DNA from: Luedemannella flava
GTDB taxonomy: Bacteria; Actinomycetota; Actinomycetes; Mycobacteriales; Micromonosporaceae
Reading direction: 5' to 3'
DNA length: 64,000 bases
Assembly (NCBI RefSeq): GCF_039528515.1
Contig: NZ_BAAALT010000097.1
Coordinates: forward strand, 1 to 64,000
Shown: positions 28,349-36,362 of the stretch, piece after piece
How positions within the stretch are numbered: position 1 is the first letter of the stretch
How the letters are laid out: each line of letters begins with the position of its first letter
Translations under genes and position numbers: made by a program
The notes under the pieces: generated by a model
The model's input: the letters and a program-made list of their open reading frames with translations, nothing else
Database searches by the model: none
What the model was told of the DNA's origin: nothing

Positions 28349-28772
28349 GGTCCCTGATCCTCTCGATGATGTCGATGGGAATCTCGACGGTCTGGTGACA
28401 CGTCACGTAGCCGTCGGTGGCGAGGTCCGCGATGAGCACCTTCGCGACCCCCACCGGTACGCCGAGCCCGGAGGCGATCTCCGCCACCGAGCGCGGCGAC
28501 TGGCACAGCTCGACGATCTGTTGGGCCTCGAACCGCAGCGGCGCGTGCGCGGCCCACGGCTGCGCGCTGACAAGCGTCTCGATGCGTAGACCGTCCTGGA
28601 GCGGCAGCGTCCGGCCGCCGGTCACGAAGAACGGCCGGATGAGCGGGTCCTCGGCGTGGCGGCCGGGTGCCGGCGGTGGGCCGTCATCGTCGACGGCCCG
28701 CCGGGGCGGCGGCGCCTGCCACTGCGGGATCATCCGGGGATCCGGCAGTCTGGGACCCTCCAGATTGCTCAT
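28332..28772 (-). CDS. cvnC: Conservon DUF742 protein CvnC
   Basis: A 146-residue protein. Its first 40 residues are Pro-rich and disordered. The DUF742 winged-helix-like domain follows: LIRPFFVTGGRT, FEAQQIVELCQSPRSVAEIA, LGVPVGVAKVLIADLATDGYV. CvnC is expected to bind CvnB and CvnD in the membrane-associated signalling complex and may contact DNA. ATGA overlaps link it to cvnB upstream and a 17-bp overlap to cvnD downstream. Confidence 0.93.
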   Translation of the reverse strand: MSNLEGPRLPDPRMIPQWQAPPPRRAVDDDGPPPAPGRHAEDPLIRPFFVTGGRTLPLQDGLRIETLVSAQPWAAHAPLRFEAQQIVELCQSPRSVAEIASGLGVPVGVAKVLIADLATDGYVTCHQTVEIPIDIIERIRDRVRAL

Positions 28773-29194
28773 TGCGGTAGGTAACGCCGGGACTCTGCGA
28801 TGAGGCCGGGGGTCAGCAGGGCGCCGAAGCGGTCGGCCAGGGTGGTGATCTCGTAGCCGATGAGGCCGAGGTCGCCCGTGGAGTCCGCGATGACGCCGAG
28901 GCAGCTGCCGCCGCTGATCGCCGAGACGAGCAGGAAGCCCCGCTTCATCTCGATCATGATCAGCTTGAGCGCCTCGAACTCGTACCGGCGCGAGGCGCTG
29001 CGCGACAGGCTGACCAGGCTCGACACGATCGCGGCGAGCTGGTCGCCGCTGGCCCTGTCGAGGCCGTCCGAGGTGGCCACCAGCAGGCCGTCCGAGGACA
29101 CCGCGACGGCGTCGCGGACGCCGTCGGTGTTCCGGACGAAGTTCGCCAGCAGCCAGTTGAGGTTGTTGACGTCGGCCTGGAGATCAACGGGCAC
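28769..29194 (-). CDS. cvnB: Conservon roadblock/LC7 protein CvnB
   Basis: A 141-residue roadblock/LC7-fold protein: LNWLLANFVRNTDGVRDAVAV, SSDGLLVATSDGL, QLAAIVSSLVSLS and a LGVIADSTGDLGLIGYEIT strand pair. Roadblock proteins act as regulators of small GTPases such as CvnD. GTG 29194 lies behind an AAGGGGGC ribosome site and inside the end of cvnA (11-bp overlap). The frame upstream of it is just the cvnA shadow. Confidence 0.94.
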   Translation of the reverse strand: MPVDLQADVNNLNWLLANFVRNTDGVRDAVAVSSDGLLVATSDGLDRASGDQLAAIVSSLVSLSRSASRRYEFEALKLIMIEMKRGFLLVSAISGGSCLGVIADSTGDLGLIGYEITTLADRFGALLTPGLIAESRRYLPQ

Positions 29195-31853
29195 GGGAGC
29201 CCCCTTCCGCGTCGGAGCCGGGCCACGCACCGAGCCCCATCGATGTGTCGTTCTCGCCACGCAGGATGCCGGCACGCAGGGAGGTCAGGCGCGACCGGAC
29301 CTCCGCCGGCGAGGAATCCATTTCGGCGGCGCGGGGCGCCGCGGGTTGTTGGGGCACGGCCGGCCCGGGCTGCGCCGCGCGGCTACGCGGCTGTCGCTTG
29401 AGCAGGCCGTTGGCGGTACGGTCGCCGCCGGTGGCGGGGGTGCCCACCACGGGGATGTGGGTGGTCGGCTGGGCGAACGAGTCGCCGGGCGCCGTCACGT
29501 ACTCCACGACGGAGACGGGCGTCGCCAGGATCGCCCGGGGCGTGTCCGGGACCGGCGCGTCCATCCAGGACGTGTCGGTCTGGCCCCACGACGAGTCGGT
29601 GAGCGGGTCGCCCCAGGACGAGTCGGCCGTCCACTGCGACGCCGCGGCCGGAGCCGCGGGCTCGGGCTGGCGCGCGTACGACGTCTGCGGCTCGGGCGCG
29701 GGCGGTGCCTGGCGGGCCTGGTGTGCGCCGTCACCGGCGCTGCCCGACGTGACGCTGGGCCGGGAGGCCAGCACGGTGCCGGGCAACGTGACCCGCGCGG
29801 TGATGCCCGTGACCGGCGACTGCGCGAGCTGCACGTCGATGTCCATCTGGCGGGCCAGGTGGCCGACCACGTAGTGGCCGAGGTAGCGGGTCGGCGCGGT
29901 GAGGAAGTTCTCGCCGCCGCGCAGGCGCTCGTTGGCCCGGATGAGCTCCGCCTCCTCCATGCCGATGCCCTGGTCGGTCACGGCGATGAGGTACTTGCCG
30001 GGCAGCTGGCGGCCCTGGATCTCGACGTCCACGTCGGGCGGCGAGAAGGACAGGCCGTTCTCCACCAGCTCGGCGACCATGTGGGCGATGCTCGCCACGT
30101 ACTGCCCGCCGATCCAGGCGTCGTCGATGCGGCGCAGCTGGACCCGCCGGTACTCCTCCACTTCGGAGATCGCGGCGCGGAGCACGTCGGCCACGGGCAG
30201 CGGCGTCGCCCAGCTGCGCGGGGCGCCCTCGCCGACGAGCACGAGGACGCTCTCCGCGTTACGCCGCATGCGCGTCGCCAGGTGGTCGAGCTCGAAGAGG
30301 TTGGCCAGGCCCGCCGGGTCGGTCTCCTCCCGCTCGAGCTGGGTGATGAAGCCGAGCTGGCGGCGCAGCAGGTTCTGGTTGCGCCGGCCCAGGTTGGCCA
30401 GCGACTCGGTGGTGCTGCGGCGCAGCAGCGCCTGCTCGGTCGCCAGCGCGTACGCGGTGTGCTGCACGCGGTCGAGTGCCGCCGCCACCGAGTGGATCTC
30501 CTGACTTGCCCGGGCCGGCACGCGTACGGGCTCGGGCGGCGGGAGATCCTCGACCTCGGTGGCGCCCTGCGCCCGGGTCACGGCGTCGGGCAGCCGGCGG
30601 CTCGCCACGGCGTCGGCCTCGGTGGCCAGCGCCGCCAGCGGTCGGGTGATCGACCGGGCGGCCGTGACCACCAGGATGATCGCGCCGATCACGCAGATCG
30701 CGACGAGCGCGAGCAGCAGGCCCAGTCGCCAGGTGGCGTCGATCTGCAGGTTGTGCGCGCGGATCGAGATGCCCTCGCCGACCTCCTCCTCGACCTCGCG
30801 CATGTCGTCGAGCACGGTGGTGAGCGCCGACCACCACGACTGCGGGTCGACGACGAACCGGCGGCCGGCGCCGGCGGCGACGGCCACCTCGCGGAAGGCG
30901 GCCGCCTCACGGGCCGCGCCGGTGTCGAGCGACTTGTCCAGCAGCCATTTCTGGTACGGGTTGGCGTAGCGGTGGAAGCGGTCGAGGGCGGCCTGGTAGT
31001 CGCCCTGGATCGCGGAGAACTGCACGTACTCCTTGCCCTTGAAGCCGCCCGCGGCGAACACGCCGTTGAGGAACGCCCGCTCCTGAGCGGTCGTCTCCTT
31101 GATCTGGCCGAGCTCCTCCATCGCGACGGCGGCGCGGCGCAGCCGCTGGTCGCTGACGCGGTCGAGGCCGAAGTCGATGCCGTTGAGCGCCGCGATGTGG
31201 CGCGTGTAGTACGTGAAGGCGGCCGCGCGGGTGATCTTCTTGCTGTCGATCCGTTCGCGGACGGACGCCAGGTCGCTCAGTGCGGTCACGGCCTTGCGCA
31301 CCTGGTCGGCGCCCTGGGCGGTGCCGCTCGCGTTGGCCCGCAGGTCGACGACCTCGGCGTCCACCTTTGTGCGCGCGTCAGCCATGACGTTGGTGAACCA
31401 GGCGTTGCCGCCGAGCAGGCCGCTGACGATGCCGCGCTCGACCTGGAGCTCCTGGACCAGGTCCTGAACCTGCAGCGTGAGCTCCACGGCCGCCGTGGCG
31501 CGGGTCGACGTCTGGTACGCGTCGAAGTCGTTGACCACCACGACCGAGAGCAGCCCGACGACGGCGACGAACGGCAGCGCCAGGATGCGGCCGAGCCGGC
31601 CGCCGATGGTGCGGCCGGGCGCGACGGGCTCCTCGTTGGGCTGCCAGCCGGGTGGCGGGGGCGGGGGCGGCGGCATGTTGGTGGGTGGCGACCACTGACC
31701 CCCCGGCGGACCGGCGGCGGGCTCGGTCACCTCGCCCGGTTGCCAACCGGCGCGGTCGCGGGCGGCGCGGGTGCGGCGGTGTCCAACCACTTCGTTAGCC
31801 GCTGTGCGCGTGGGCGAGGGCCGGTTGTTGGTGGGCGTTGTGGCCGGTCTCAT
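29184..31853 (-). CDS. cvnA: Conservon sensor kinase-like protein CvnA with nitrate/nitrite-sensing type domain
   Basis: An 889-residue membrane sensor. A Pro-rich cytoplasmic N terminus (about 1-80) leads to a membrane helix (LPFVAVVGLLSVVVVNDF, about 90-108). The extracytoplasmic region (about 110-370) is NIT-like and all helical: QELQVERGIVSGLLGG and ETTAQERAFLNGVFA. A second helix (LGLLLALVAICVIGAIILVV) leads to a HAMP segment and an ATPase domain (AELVENGLSFSPPD, VTDQGIGM, TRYLGHYVVGHLA). No canonical phospho-acceptor His box is clear, as usual for CvnA. A long disordered C terminus follows. It heads the cvnABCD-proVWX series. Confidence 0.93.
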   Translation of the reverse strand: MRPATTPTNNRPSPTRTAANEVVGHRRTRAARDRAGWQPGEVTEPAAGPPGGQWSPPTNMPPPPPPPPGWQPNEEPVAPGRTIGGRLGRILALPFVAVVGLLSVVVVNDFDAYQTSTRATAAVELTLQVQDLVQELQVERGIVSGLLGGNAWFTNVMADARTKVDAEVVDLRANASGTAQGADQVRKAVTALSDLASVRERIDSKKITRAAAFTYYTRHIAALNGIDFGLDRVSDQRLRRAAVAMEELGQIKETTAQERAFLNGVFAAGGFKGKEYVQFSAIQGDYQAALDRFHRYANPYQKWLLDKSLDTGAAREAAAFREVAVAAGAGRRFVVDPQSWWSALTTVLDDMREVEEEVGEGISIRAHNLQIDATWRLGLLLALVAICVIGAIILVVTAARSITRPLAALATEADAVASRRLPDAVTRAQGATEVEDLPPPEPVRVPARASQEIHSVAAALDRVQHTAYALATEQALLRRSTTESLANLGRRNQNLLRRQLGFITQLEREETDPAGLANLFELDHLATRMRRNAESVLVLVGEGAPRSWATPLPVADVLRAAISEVEEYRRVQLRRIDDAWIGGQYVASIAHMVAELVENGLSFSPPDVDVEIQGRQLPGKYLIAVTDQGIGMEEAELIRANERLRGGENFLTAPTRYLGHYVVGHLARQMDIDVQLAQSPVTGITARVTLPGTVLASRPSVTSGSAGDGAHQARQAPPAPEPQTSYARQPEPAAPAAASQWTADSSWGDPLTDSSWGQTDTSWMDAPVPDTPRAILATPVSVVEYVTAPGDSFAQPTTHIPVVGTPATGGDRTANGLLKRQPRSRAAQPGPAVPQQPAAPRAAEMDSSPAEVRSRLTSLRAGILRGENDTSMGLGAWPGSDAEGGSRAR

Positions 31854-31960
31854 CAGGTGGCACCGCTTCCCATCTGCGCCTGGATGCTGTGGATCTCCAG
31901 ACCGCCGGACGTCATGAATCGGACTCAGGATTGGCGACCATCATTTCCACCAAATTAAAT

Positions 31961-31982
31961 GATTGTAACTTAAGCCACAATC
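31961..31982. promoter_or_regulatory. Imperfect 22-bp palindrome upstream of cvnA
   Basis: GATTGT, two bases, CTTAAG, two bases, ACAATC, in an AT-rich patch (31941-31982) that stands out from the GC-rich background, about 110 bp before the cvnA start and 55 bp behind the betA stop. The same GATTGT-N2-CTTAAG half occurs at 33711 between betA and the iclR gene. A regulator common to both is a reasonable guess. Nothing else was seen in 31854-32035. Confidence 0.55.
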
Positions 31983-32035
31983 CCGGCGGGTTGGATGATC
32001 GACGCATGGCAAGGTCCACAGGGGACCGTACCGGA

Positions 32036-33694
32036 TCAATGAGGTAGGGCGTTGCGACGGTAGAACTCGACTGTGGACGGCGCAAGGGGTTGACGGCCCA
32101 GGATCAGATCGGCCGCCTTCTCAGCGACCATCATCGTGGGCGCGTAGATGTTCCCATTGGTGATGTACGGGAACACCGACGCGTCCACCACGCGGACGCC
32201 GGACAGCCCATTAACCACCATGGTTGCGGGGTCCACAACGGACATGTTGTCCGTCCCCATCCGGCAGGTGCACGAGGGGTGCAGGGCCGTCTCCGCGTCG
32301 CGGGCGACCCACGCGAGAATCTCCGCGTCCGTCCCGACATCCGGGCCCGGCGACAACTCGCCACCATTGAACGGCGCCAATGCGGGTTGGTTCAGTATGT
32401 TTCTGGCCACCCGCACCGCCTCCACCCACTCGCGACGGTCCGTCTCGGTGGACAGGTAGTTGAACCGCAGCGCGGGTTTCGCGCGCGGATCGGAGGAAAG
32501 CACTTTCACGCTGCCCCGGGCGTCGGAATACATCGGCCCGACATGCACCTGGTACCCGTGTCCGCCCGCCGGCGACGACCCGTCGTAGCGCACCGCGATC
32601 GGCAAAAAATGAAACATCAGGTTCGGGTACGCGACGTCGTCATTGCTCCGCACGAACCCGCCCGACTCGAAGTGGTTGGTCGCGCCCGGACCGGTCCGGC
32701 CGAACAGCCACGCCGCCCCGATCCACGGTCGGTGCCGCCACTTCAGGTACGGCTGCATCGACACCGGCTGCGTCGACGCGTACTGGATGTAGACCTCCAG
32801 GTGGTCCTGCAGGTGCTCGCCCACGCCCGGTACGTCGGCGACGACCTCGATGCCGAGCGCGCCCAGCTCGGCGGCGTTGCCGACGCCGGACAGCTGCAGC
32901 AGCTGCGGCGAGTTGAACGCCCCGCCGCACAGGATCACCTCGCCCGCGTGGACGGTCTCGAGCCGGCCGCCGTGTTCGTAGACCACGCCGACCGCCCGCG
33001 TGCCCTCGAAGAGGACCCGGTGCGCGAGCGCGCGCGTGCGTACCGTCAGGTTCCTCCGGCGCATCGCGGGCCGTAGGTAGGCCCGGGTGGCCGACCACCG
33101 GCGGCCGTTGCGGATCGTGCGGTCGAAGGCCGCGAAGCCCTCCTGGCGGTATCCGTTGACGTCGTCGGTGAGGTTGTAGCCGGCCTGCTGGGCCGCGCCG
33201 AAGAACGCGCCGATCAGCGGGTTGTCCGCCGGGCCGCGCTCGAGGGTCAGCGGGCCGCCGTGGCCGCGGAACTCGTCGTCCGCCGCGGCCGCCGTGGCGT
33301 CCTCCAACTTCTTGAAGTACGGCAGGCAGTGCGCGTAGTCCCAGGTCTCCATGCCCGGGTCGGCGCCCCAGCGCTCGTAGTCCAGCGGGTTGCCCCGCTG
33401 GAAGATCATGCCGTTGATGCTGCTGGAGCCGCCGAGCAGCTTGCCGCGCGCGTGGTAGATCCGGCGGCCGTTCAGGTTCTGCTCAGGTTCGGACTCGTAG
33501 CCCCAGTCGTAGAACCGGTTGCCGATCGGGAAGGTCAGCGCGGCCGGCATGTGCACGTACACGTCCCACGGGTAGTCCGGCCGGCCGGCCTCCAGGACGA
33601 GCACCGAGATGGCCGGGTCGGCGCTGAGCCGGTCGGCCAGCACGCTGCCCGCCGAGCCGCCGCCCACAATCACCACGTCATATGTCGGCGCCAT
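32036..33694 (-). CDS. betA: Choline dehydrogenase, GMC oxidoreductase
   Basis: A 552-residue flavoprotein. The FAD-binding motif is VVIVGGGSAGSVLADRL at residues 8-24; the GMC signatures are HARGKLLGGSSSINGMIFQRG-like (about 82-100) and GGAFNSPQLLQLSGVG. HPSCTCRMG near residue 470 matches the active-site end of BetA. The likely reaction is choline to betaine aldehyde and on to betaine. No betaine aldehyde dehydrogenase gene is in the window, so BetA may do both steps, as reported for some homologues. It diverges from the IclR gene across 37 bp and lies among betaine transport and demethylation genes. Confidence 0.88.
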   Translation of the reverse strand: MAPTYDVVIVGGGSAGSVLADRLSADPAISVLVLEAGRPDYPWDVYVHMPAALTFPIGNRFYDWGYESEPEQNLNGRRIYHARGKLLGGSSSINGMIFQRGNPLDYERWGADPGMETWDYAHCLPYFKKLEDATAAAADDEFRGHGGPLTLERGPADNPLIGAFFGAAQQAGYNLTDDVNGYRQEGFAAFDRTIRNGRRWSATRAYLRPAMRRRNLTVRTRALAHRVLFEGTRAVGVVYEHGGRLETVHAGEVILCGGAFNSPQLLQLSGVGNAAELGALGIEVVADVPGVGEHLQDHLEVYIQYASTQPVSMQPYLKWRHRPWIGAAWLFGRTGPGATNHFESGGFVRSNDDVAYPNLMFHFLPIAVRYDGSSPAGGHGYQVHVGPMYSDARGSVKVLSSDPRAKPALRFNYLSTETDRREWVEAVRVARNILNQPALAPFNGGELSPGPDVGTDAEILAWVARDAETALHPSCTCRMGTDNMSVVDPATMVVNGLSGVRVVDASVFPYITNGNIYAPTMMVAEKAADLILGRQPLAPSTVEFYRRNALPH

Positions 33695-33710
33695 GCCACC
33701 CCGTTCCCAC

Positions 33711-33724
33711 GATTGTGCTTAAGG
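33711..33724. promoter_or_regulatory. Candidate IclR operator between betA and iclR genes
   Basis: GATTGTGCTTAAGG at 33711-33724 shares GATTGT-N2-CTTAAG with the 31961 palindrome. The whole gap between the divergent starts is only 37 bp, so a protein bound here would control both promoters. Confidence 0.5.
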
Positions 33725-33731
33725 TTTCGCC

Positions 33732-34505
33732 ATGAGCAACAGCCAGGACTCCGGCGGCGTCCAGTCGGTCGACCGCGCCATCACCGTGCTGGAGCTGCTG
33801 GCCCGGCGCGGGCCGAGCCGGGTGACCGAGGTCGCCGACGAGCTCGGCGTGCACAAGTCCACGGCGTTCCGCCTGCTCGGTGCCCTGGAGGCGCGCGGCC
33901 TCGTGGAGCAGGACGGCGACCGCGGGCGCTACCAGTTGGGCTTCGGGATCGTGCGGCTGGCCGGCGCGGTCACCGCGCGGATGGACCTCAGCCGCTGCGC
34001 CCGGCCTGTGTGCGAGCGTCTCGCCGCGACGCTCGGCGAGACCATCAACGTCGCGGTCGCCCGCGACGAGCACGCGGTCAACATCGACCAGGTGCAGGGC
34101 ACCGCGGCGGTCGCCGCGCAGAACTGGGTCGGCCGGGCCACCCCGCTGCACGCCACGTCCAGCGGCAAGATCCTGCTGGCGTACCTGCCGAAGACGCGGC
34201 GCGCCGACCTGCTGCGCACCGCCGGGCTGGCCCGCTTCACGCCGGCGACCCTGGTCACGCGGACCGCGTTGGAGCGGGACCTCGTCGGCGCCGTGTCGCG
34301 CGGCTACGCGCAGACCATCGAGGAGTACGAGGTCGGGCTCAACGCCATCGCCGCCCCGGTGCGCGACGGTCGCGGCGACGTCGTGGCGGCCGTGAGCGCG
34401 TCCGGGCCGGCGTACCGGTTCACGCCGGACCGGATGACCGAATGCGCGCCGGTGCTCGTGGCCGGCGCCGACGAGATCAGTCATGGGCTGGGCTGGTTGG
34501 GCTGA
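33732..34505 (+). CDS. IclR family transcriptional regulator
   Basis: A 257-residue repressor or activator. The N-terminal winged helix spans about 10-70: SVDRAITVLELLARRG and EVADELGVHKSTAFRLLGALEARG. The C-terminal IclR ligand domain includes GRATPLHATSSGKILLAYLP, TIEEYEVGLNAIAAPV and the AAVSASGPAYRF strand. It is divergent from betA and convergent with the Rieske oxygenase gene (29-bp 3' overlap), so it is likely the local regulator of choline/betaine catabolism. The ligand cannot be told from the sequence. Confidence 0.93.
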   Translation: MSNSQDSGGVQSVDRAITVLELLARRGPSRVTEVADELGVHKSTAFRLLGALEARGLVEQDGDRGRYQLGFGIVRLAGAVTARMDLSRCARPVCERLAATLGETINVAVARDEHAVNIDQVQGTAAVAAQNWVGRATPLHATSSGKILLAYLPKTRRADLLRTAGLARFTPATLVTRTALERDLVGAVSRGYAQTIEEYEVGLNAIAAPVRDGRGDVVAAVSASGPAYRFTPDRMTECAPVLVAGADEISHGLGWLG

Positions 34506-35613
34506 GCCGCGCGCTCAGCCAGGCGTGGAAGTCGGCGAGGTGGTGCTCGCTGGGCACGAGGACGCCGCCACCGGCGTAGGCGCGCGAGGACATCGCCGGC
34601 TGGCAGAGCTCGCACGCGTCGAAGTCCTGCCGGTTGACCCGGTCGAACAGCTCCACGCTCGCGGTCAGGTCGCGGCCCTGCGCGACGATGTGCGGCTGGA
34701 AGAGCCAGTCGCACTCCACGATCGTGCGGTCGGCGGCCAGCGGCGTCATCCGCATGAGGATGGCGTGGTCCGGCACCAGGTTGATGAACAGGTTGGGTCG
34801 GACCGTCACCGCGTAGTAGCGCCGGTCCTGTTCGGGCGCGAGCGTCGGGATCGTCCCGTGGCCCGGTGACCCGTCGACCGTGAAGCCCTCGATCCGCGGG
34901 CCGAACTCGGCGCCGTGGCCGACGAAATACTGCGCCGCGTAGCCCTTCGCGAACTCCGGCAGGACGCTGACCAGCTCGGGATGGATCGTCGAGCAGTGGT
35001 AGCACTCCATGAAGTTCTCGATGATGAGCTTCCAGTTGGCCCTGACGTCGTAGCGGATGTGCGCGCCGACGGCGAGGTCCTGCAGCGCGTAGCGGTCGAT
35101 GGAGGCGACGTCGCCCAGCCGTGTCACGACCGCGCCCACCACGTCGTCGGAGAAGGACGGTGGCTCGTCGGCGACACACACCCACACGTAGCCGAGCCAC
35201 TCGCGCGTGTGTGCGGGCCTCAGCCCGAACGCGACCCGGTCGATGTCGGGCATGTGCACCAGGTTCGGCGCCGCGACCAGCCGACCATCAAGATCATAAG
35301 ACCAGGCATGGTACTGGCACCGCAGCGTCCGCTTCACCGAACCCGCTTCCTCGGTGCAGACGCGGGCTCCCCGGTGGCGGCACACGTTGAAGAACGCGTT
35401 GACGGCACCGTCGTGCCCGCGCACGACGATGACGCTCTCCCGCCCGACGGTGACGGTCCGGAAGTCCCCGGCGTCGGCCACGTCCGAAGCCCGCACCGCG
35501 CAGAACCACATCCGTTCGAAGATGAGCTCCTGCTCGTGGGCGAACACGGCCGGATCCGTGTACGCGGTTCCGGGCAGCGTGGCCAGCAGGCTCGGCGGCA
35601 GCGTGGTCGTCAT
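34477..35613 (-). CDS. Rieske aromatic-type oxygenase, glycine betaine monooxygenase (GbcA)-like
   Basis: A 378-residue oxygenase alpha subunit. The Rieske [2Fe-2S] ligands are C78-x-H80 and C99-x2-H102 (NVCRHRGARVC and CQYHAWSYDLDG). The catalytic iron site includes NFMECYHCSTIHPE (His206 and His211). GbcA and choline/carnitine-type oxygenases share this layout. With betA, the dimethylglycine enzyme and sox genes nearby, conversion of betaine to dimethylglycine is the best guess. No gbcB-like reductase gene is in the window. ATG 35613 has GGGAG about five bases upstream, chosen over the longer frame from 35721. Other Rieske substrates are possible. Confidence 0.85.
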   Translation of the reverse strand: MTTTLPPSLLATLPGTAYTDPAVFAHEQELIFERMWFCAVRASDVADAGDFRTVTVGRESVIVVRGHDGAVNAFFNVCRHRGARVCTEEAGSVKRTLRCQYHAWSYDLDGRLVAAPNLVHMPDIDRVAFGLRPAHTREWLGYVWVCVADEPPSFSDDVVGAVVTRLGDVASIDRYALQDLAVGAHIRYDVRANWKLIIENFMECYHCSTIHPELVSVLPEFAKGYAAQYFVGHGAEFGPRIEGFTVDGSPGHGTIPTLAPEQDRRYYAVTVRPNLFINLVPDHAILMRMTPLAADRTIVECDWLFQPHIVAQGRDLTASVELFDRVNRQDFDACELCQPAMSSRAYAGGGVLVPSEHHLADFHAWLSARLSPTSPAHD

Positions 35614-35826
35614 GGGGCTCCCGGGGTGGAGTTCCGCGACTGAAGACGTTTCACAATTCGAAGCGGGTTTCGCCGATCGCAACAGCATTCCGGCCCGCCG
35701 GGACTCTGTCAACGTTTTCATACCACGACGGTGGTCGATATGTTGCGTACCGTTGCCTTACCGAAACCACGTACGCGCGAGTAACGTGCGATGGCACTGG
35801 AGGCAGCGGGCGTGATCCTCTTGGGG

Positions 35827-35874
35827 AATCCTGGGACGAAACCCACGGACATCCATTGATCCCGTCCCAGGATT
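35827..35874. repeat. 48-bp stem-loop element, copy 1
   Basis: AATCCTGGGACG (35827-35838) pairs with CGTCCCAGGATT (35863-35874); the inside pairs imperfectly around a small loop. It matches the 53855-53902 element at 36 of 48 positions. It sits 5 bp after the stop of the L7/L12-like gene. The rest of the gap (35614-35826) is AT-richer and presumably the Rieske gene promoter. Confidence 0.8.
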
Positions 35875-35879
35875 CTTTG

Positions 35880-36335
35880 TCAGAGGGAGTCGATGGCGTT
35901 CTTGGCGTCGCGGAGGTTGGCGCCGGTCAGGTCGCGGTAGAGCTTGATGGCCTGGATCTTCTGGCCGCGGGACGTGAGGTCGCGGAGCTGGCGCCAGGCG
36001 GCGTCGTCGAGGACGCTGGGGGTGACGGGCGGCAGCGGGTCGTGGGAGAGCGGGTTGCCGGTCTCGAAGCGTTCGACGGCGCGCTTGGCGTCCGCGAGGT
36101 TCGCGCTGGTCGCCTCGCGGTACACCTTGATGGCCTCGATCTTGCGGCCGTGCCGCAGGAGGTCGGCGATCCGTTCCTCCATGGTGGCCGGTGGGGCGGC
36201 CGGGGCGGCGCGCCGGGCCAGCTGGGAGCCGACCAGGTCGGTGCCCTGGGCGCGGCGCCGCACGCCGGAGACGACCAGGCCGGCGACGATGACGCCGGCG
36301 ACGACGGCCAGCGCGATGATGAGGGGGTCCGGCAT
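35880..36335 (-). CDS. Membrane-anchored protein with two ribosomal L7/L12 C-terminal-like domains
   Basis: A 151-residue protein. Residues 4-24 form one membrane helix (LIIALAVVAGVIVAGLVVSGV). Two similar domains follow: HGRKIEAIKVYREATSANLADAKRAVE (about 62-88) and RGQKIQAIKLYRDLTGANLRDAKNAI (about 123-148). Each matches the G-x-K-x-x-A-I-K...T-G-x-x-L-x-x-A-K core of the L7/L12 C-terminal domain. It is not the ribosomal protein, which has an N-terminal dimerisation domain and no membrane helix. Whether it binds translation factors at the membrane is unknown. A 48-bp stem-loop follows the stop. Confidence 0.87.
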   Translation of the reverse strand: MPDPLIIALAVVAGVIVAGLVVSGVRRRAQGTDLVGSQLARRAAPAAPPATMEERIADLLRHGRKIEAIKVYREATSANLADAKRAVERFETGNPLSHDPLPPVTPSVLDDAAWRQLRDLTSRGQKIQAIKLYRDLTGANLRDAKNAIDSL

Positions 36336-36362
36336 GACGTCACGCTAACAGCGGCGCGCCCC

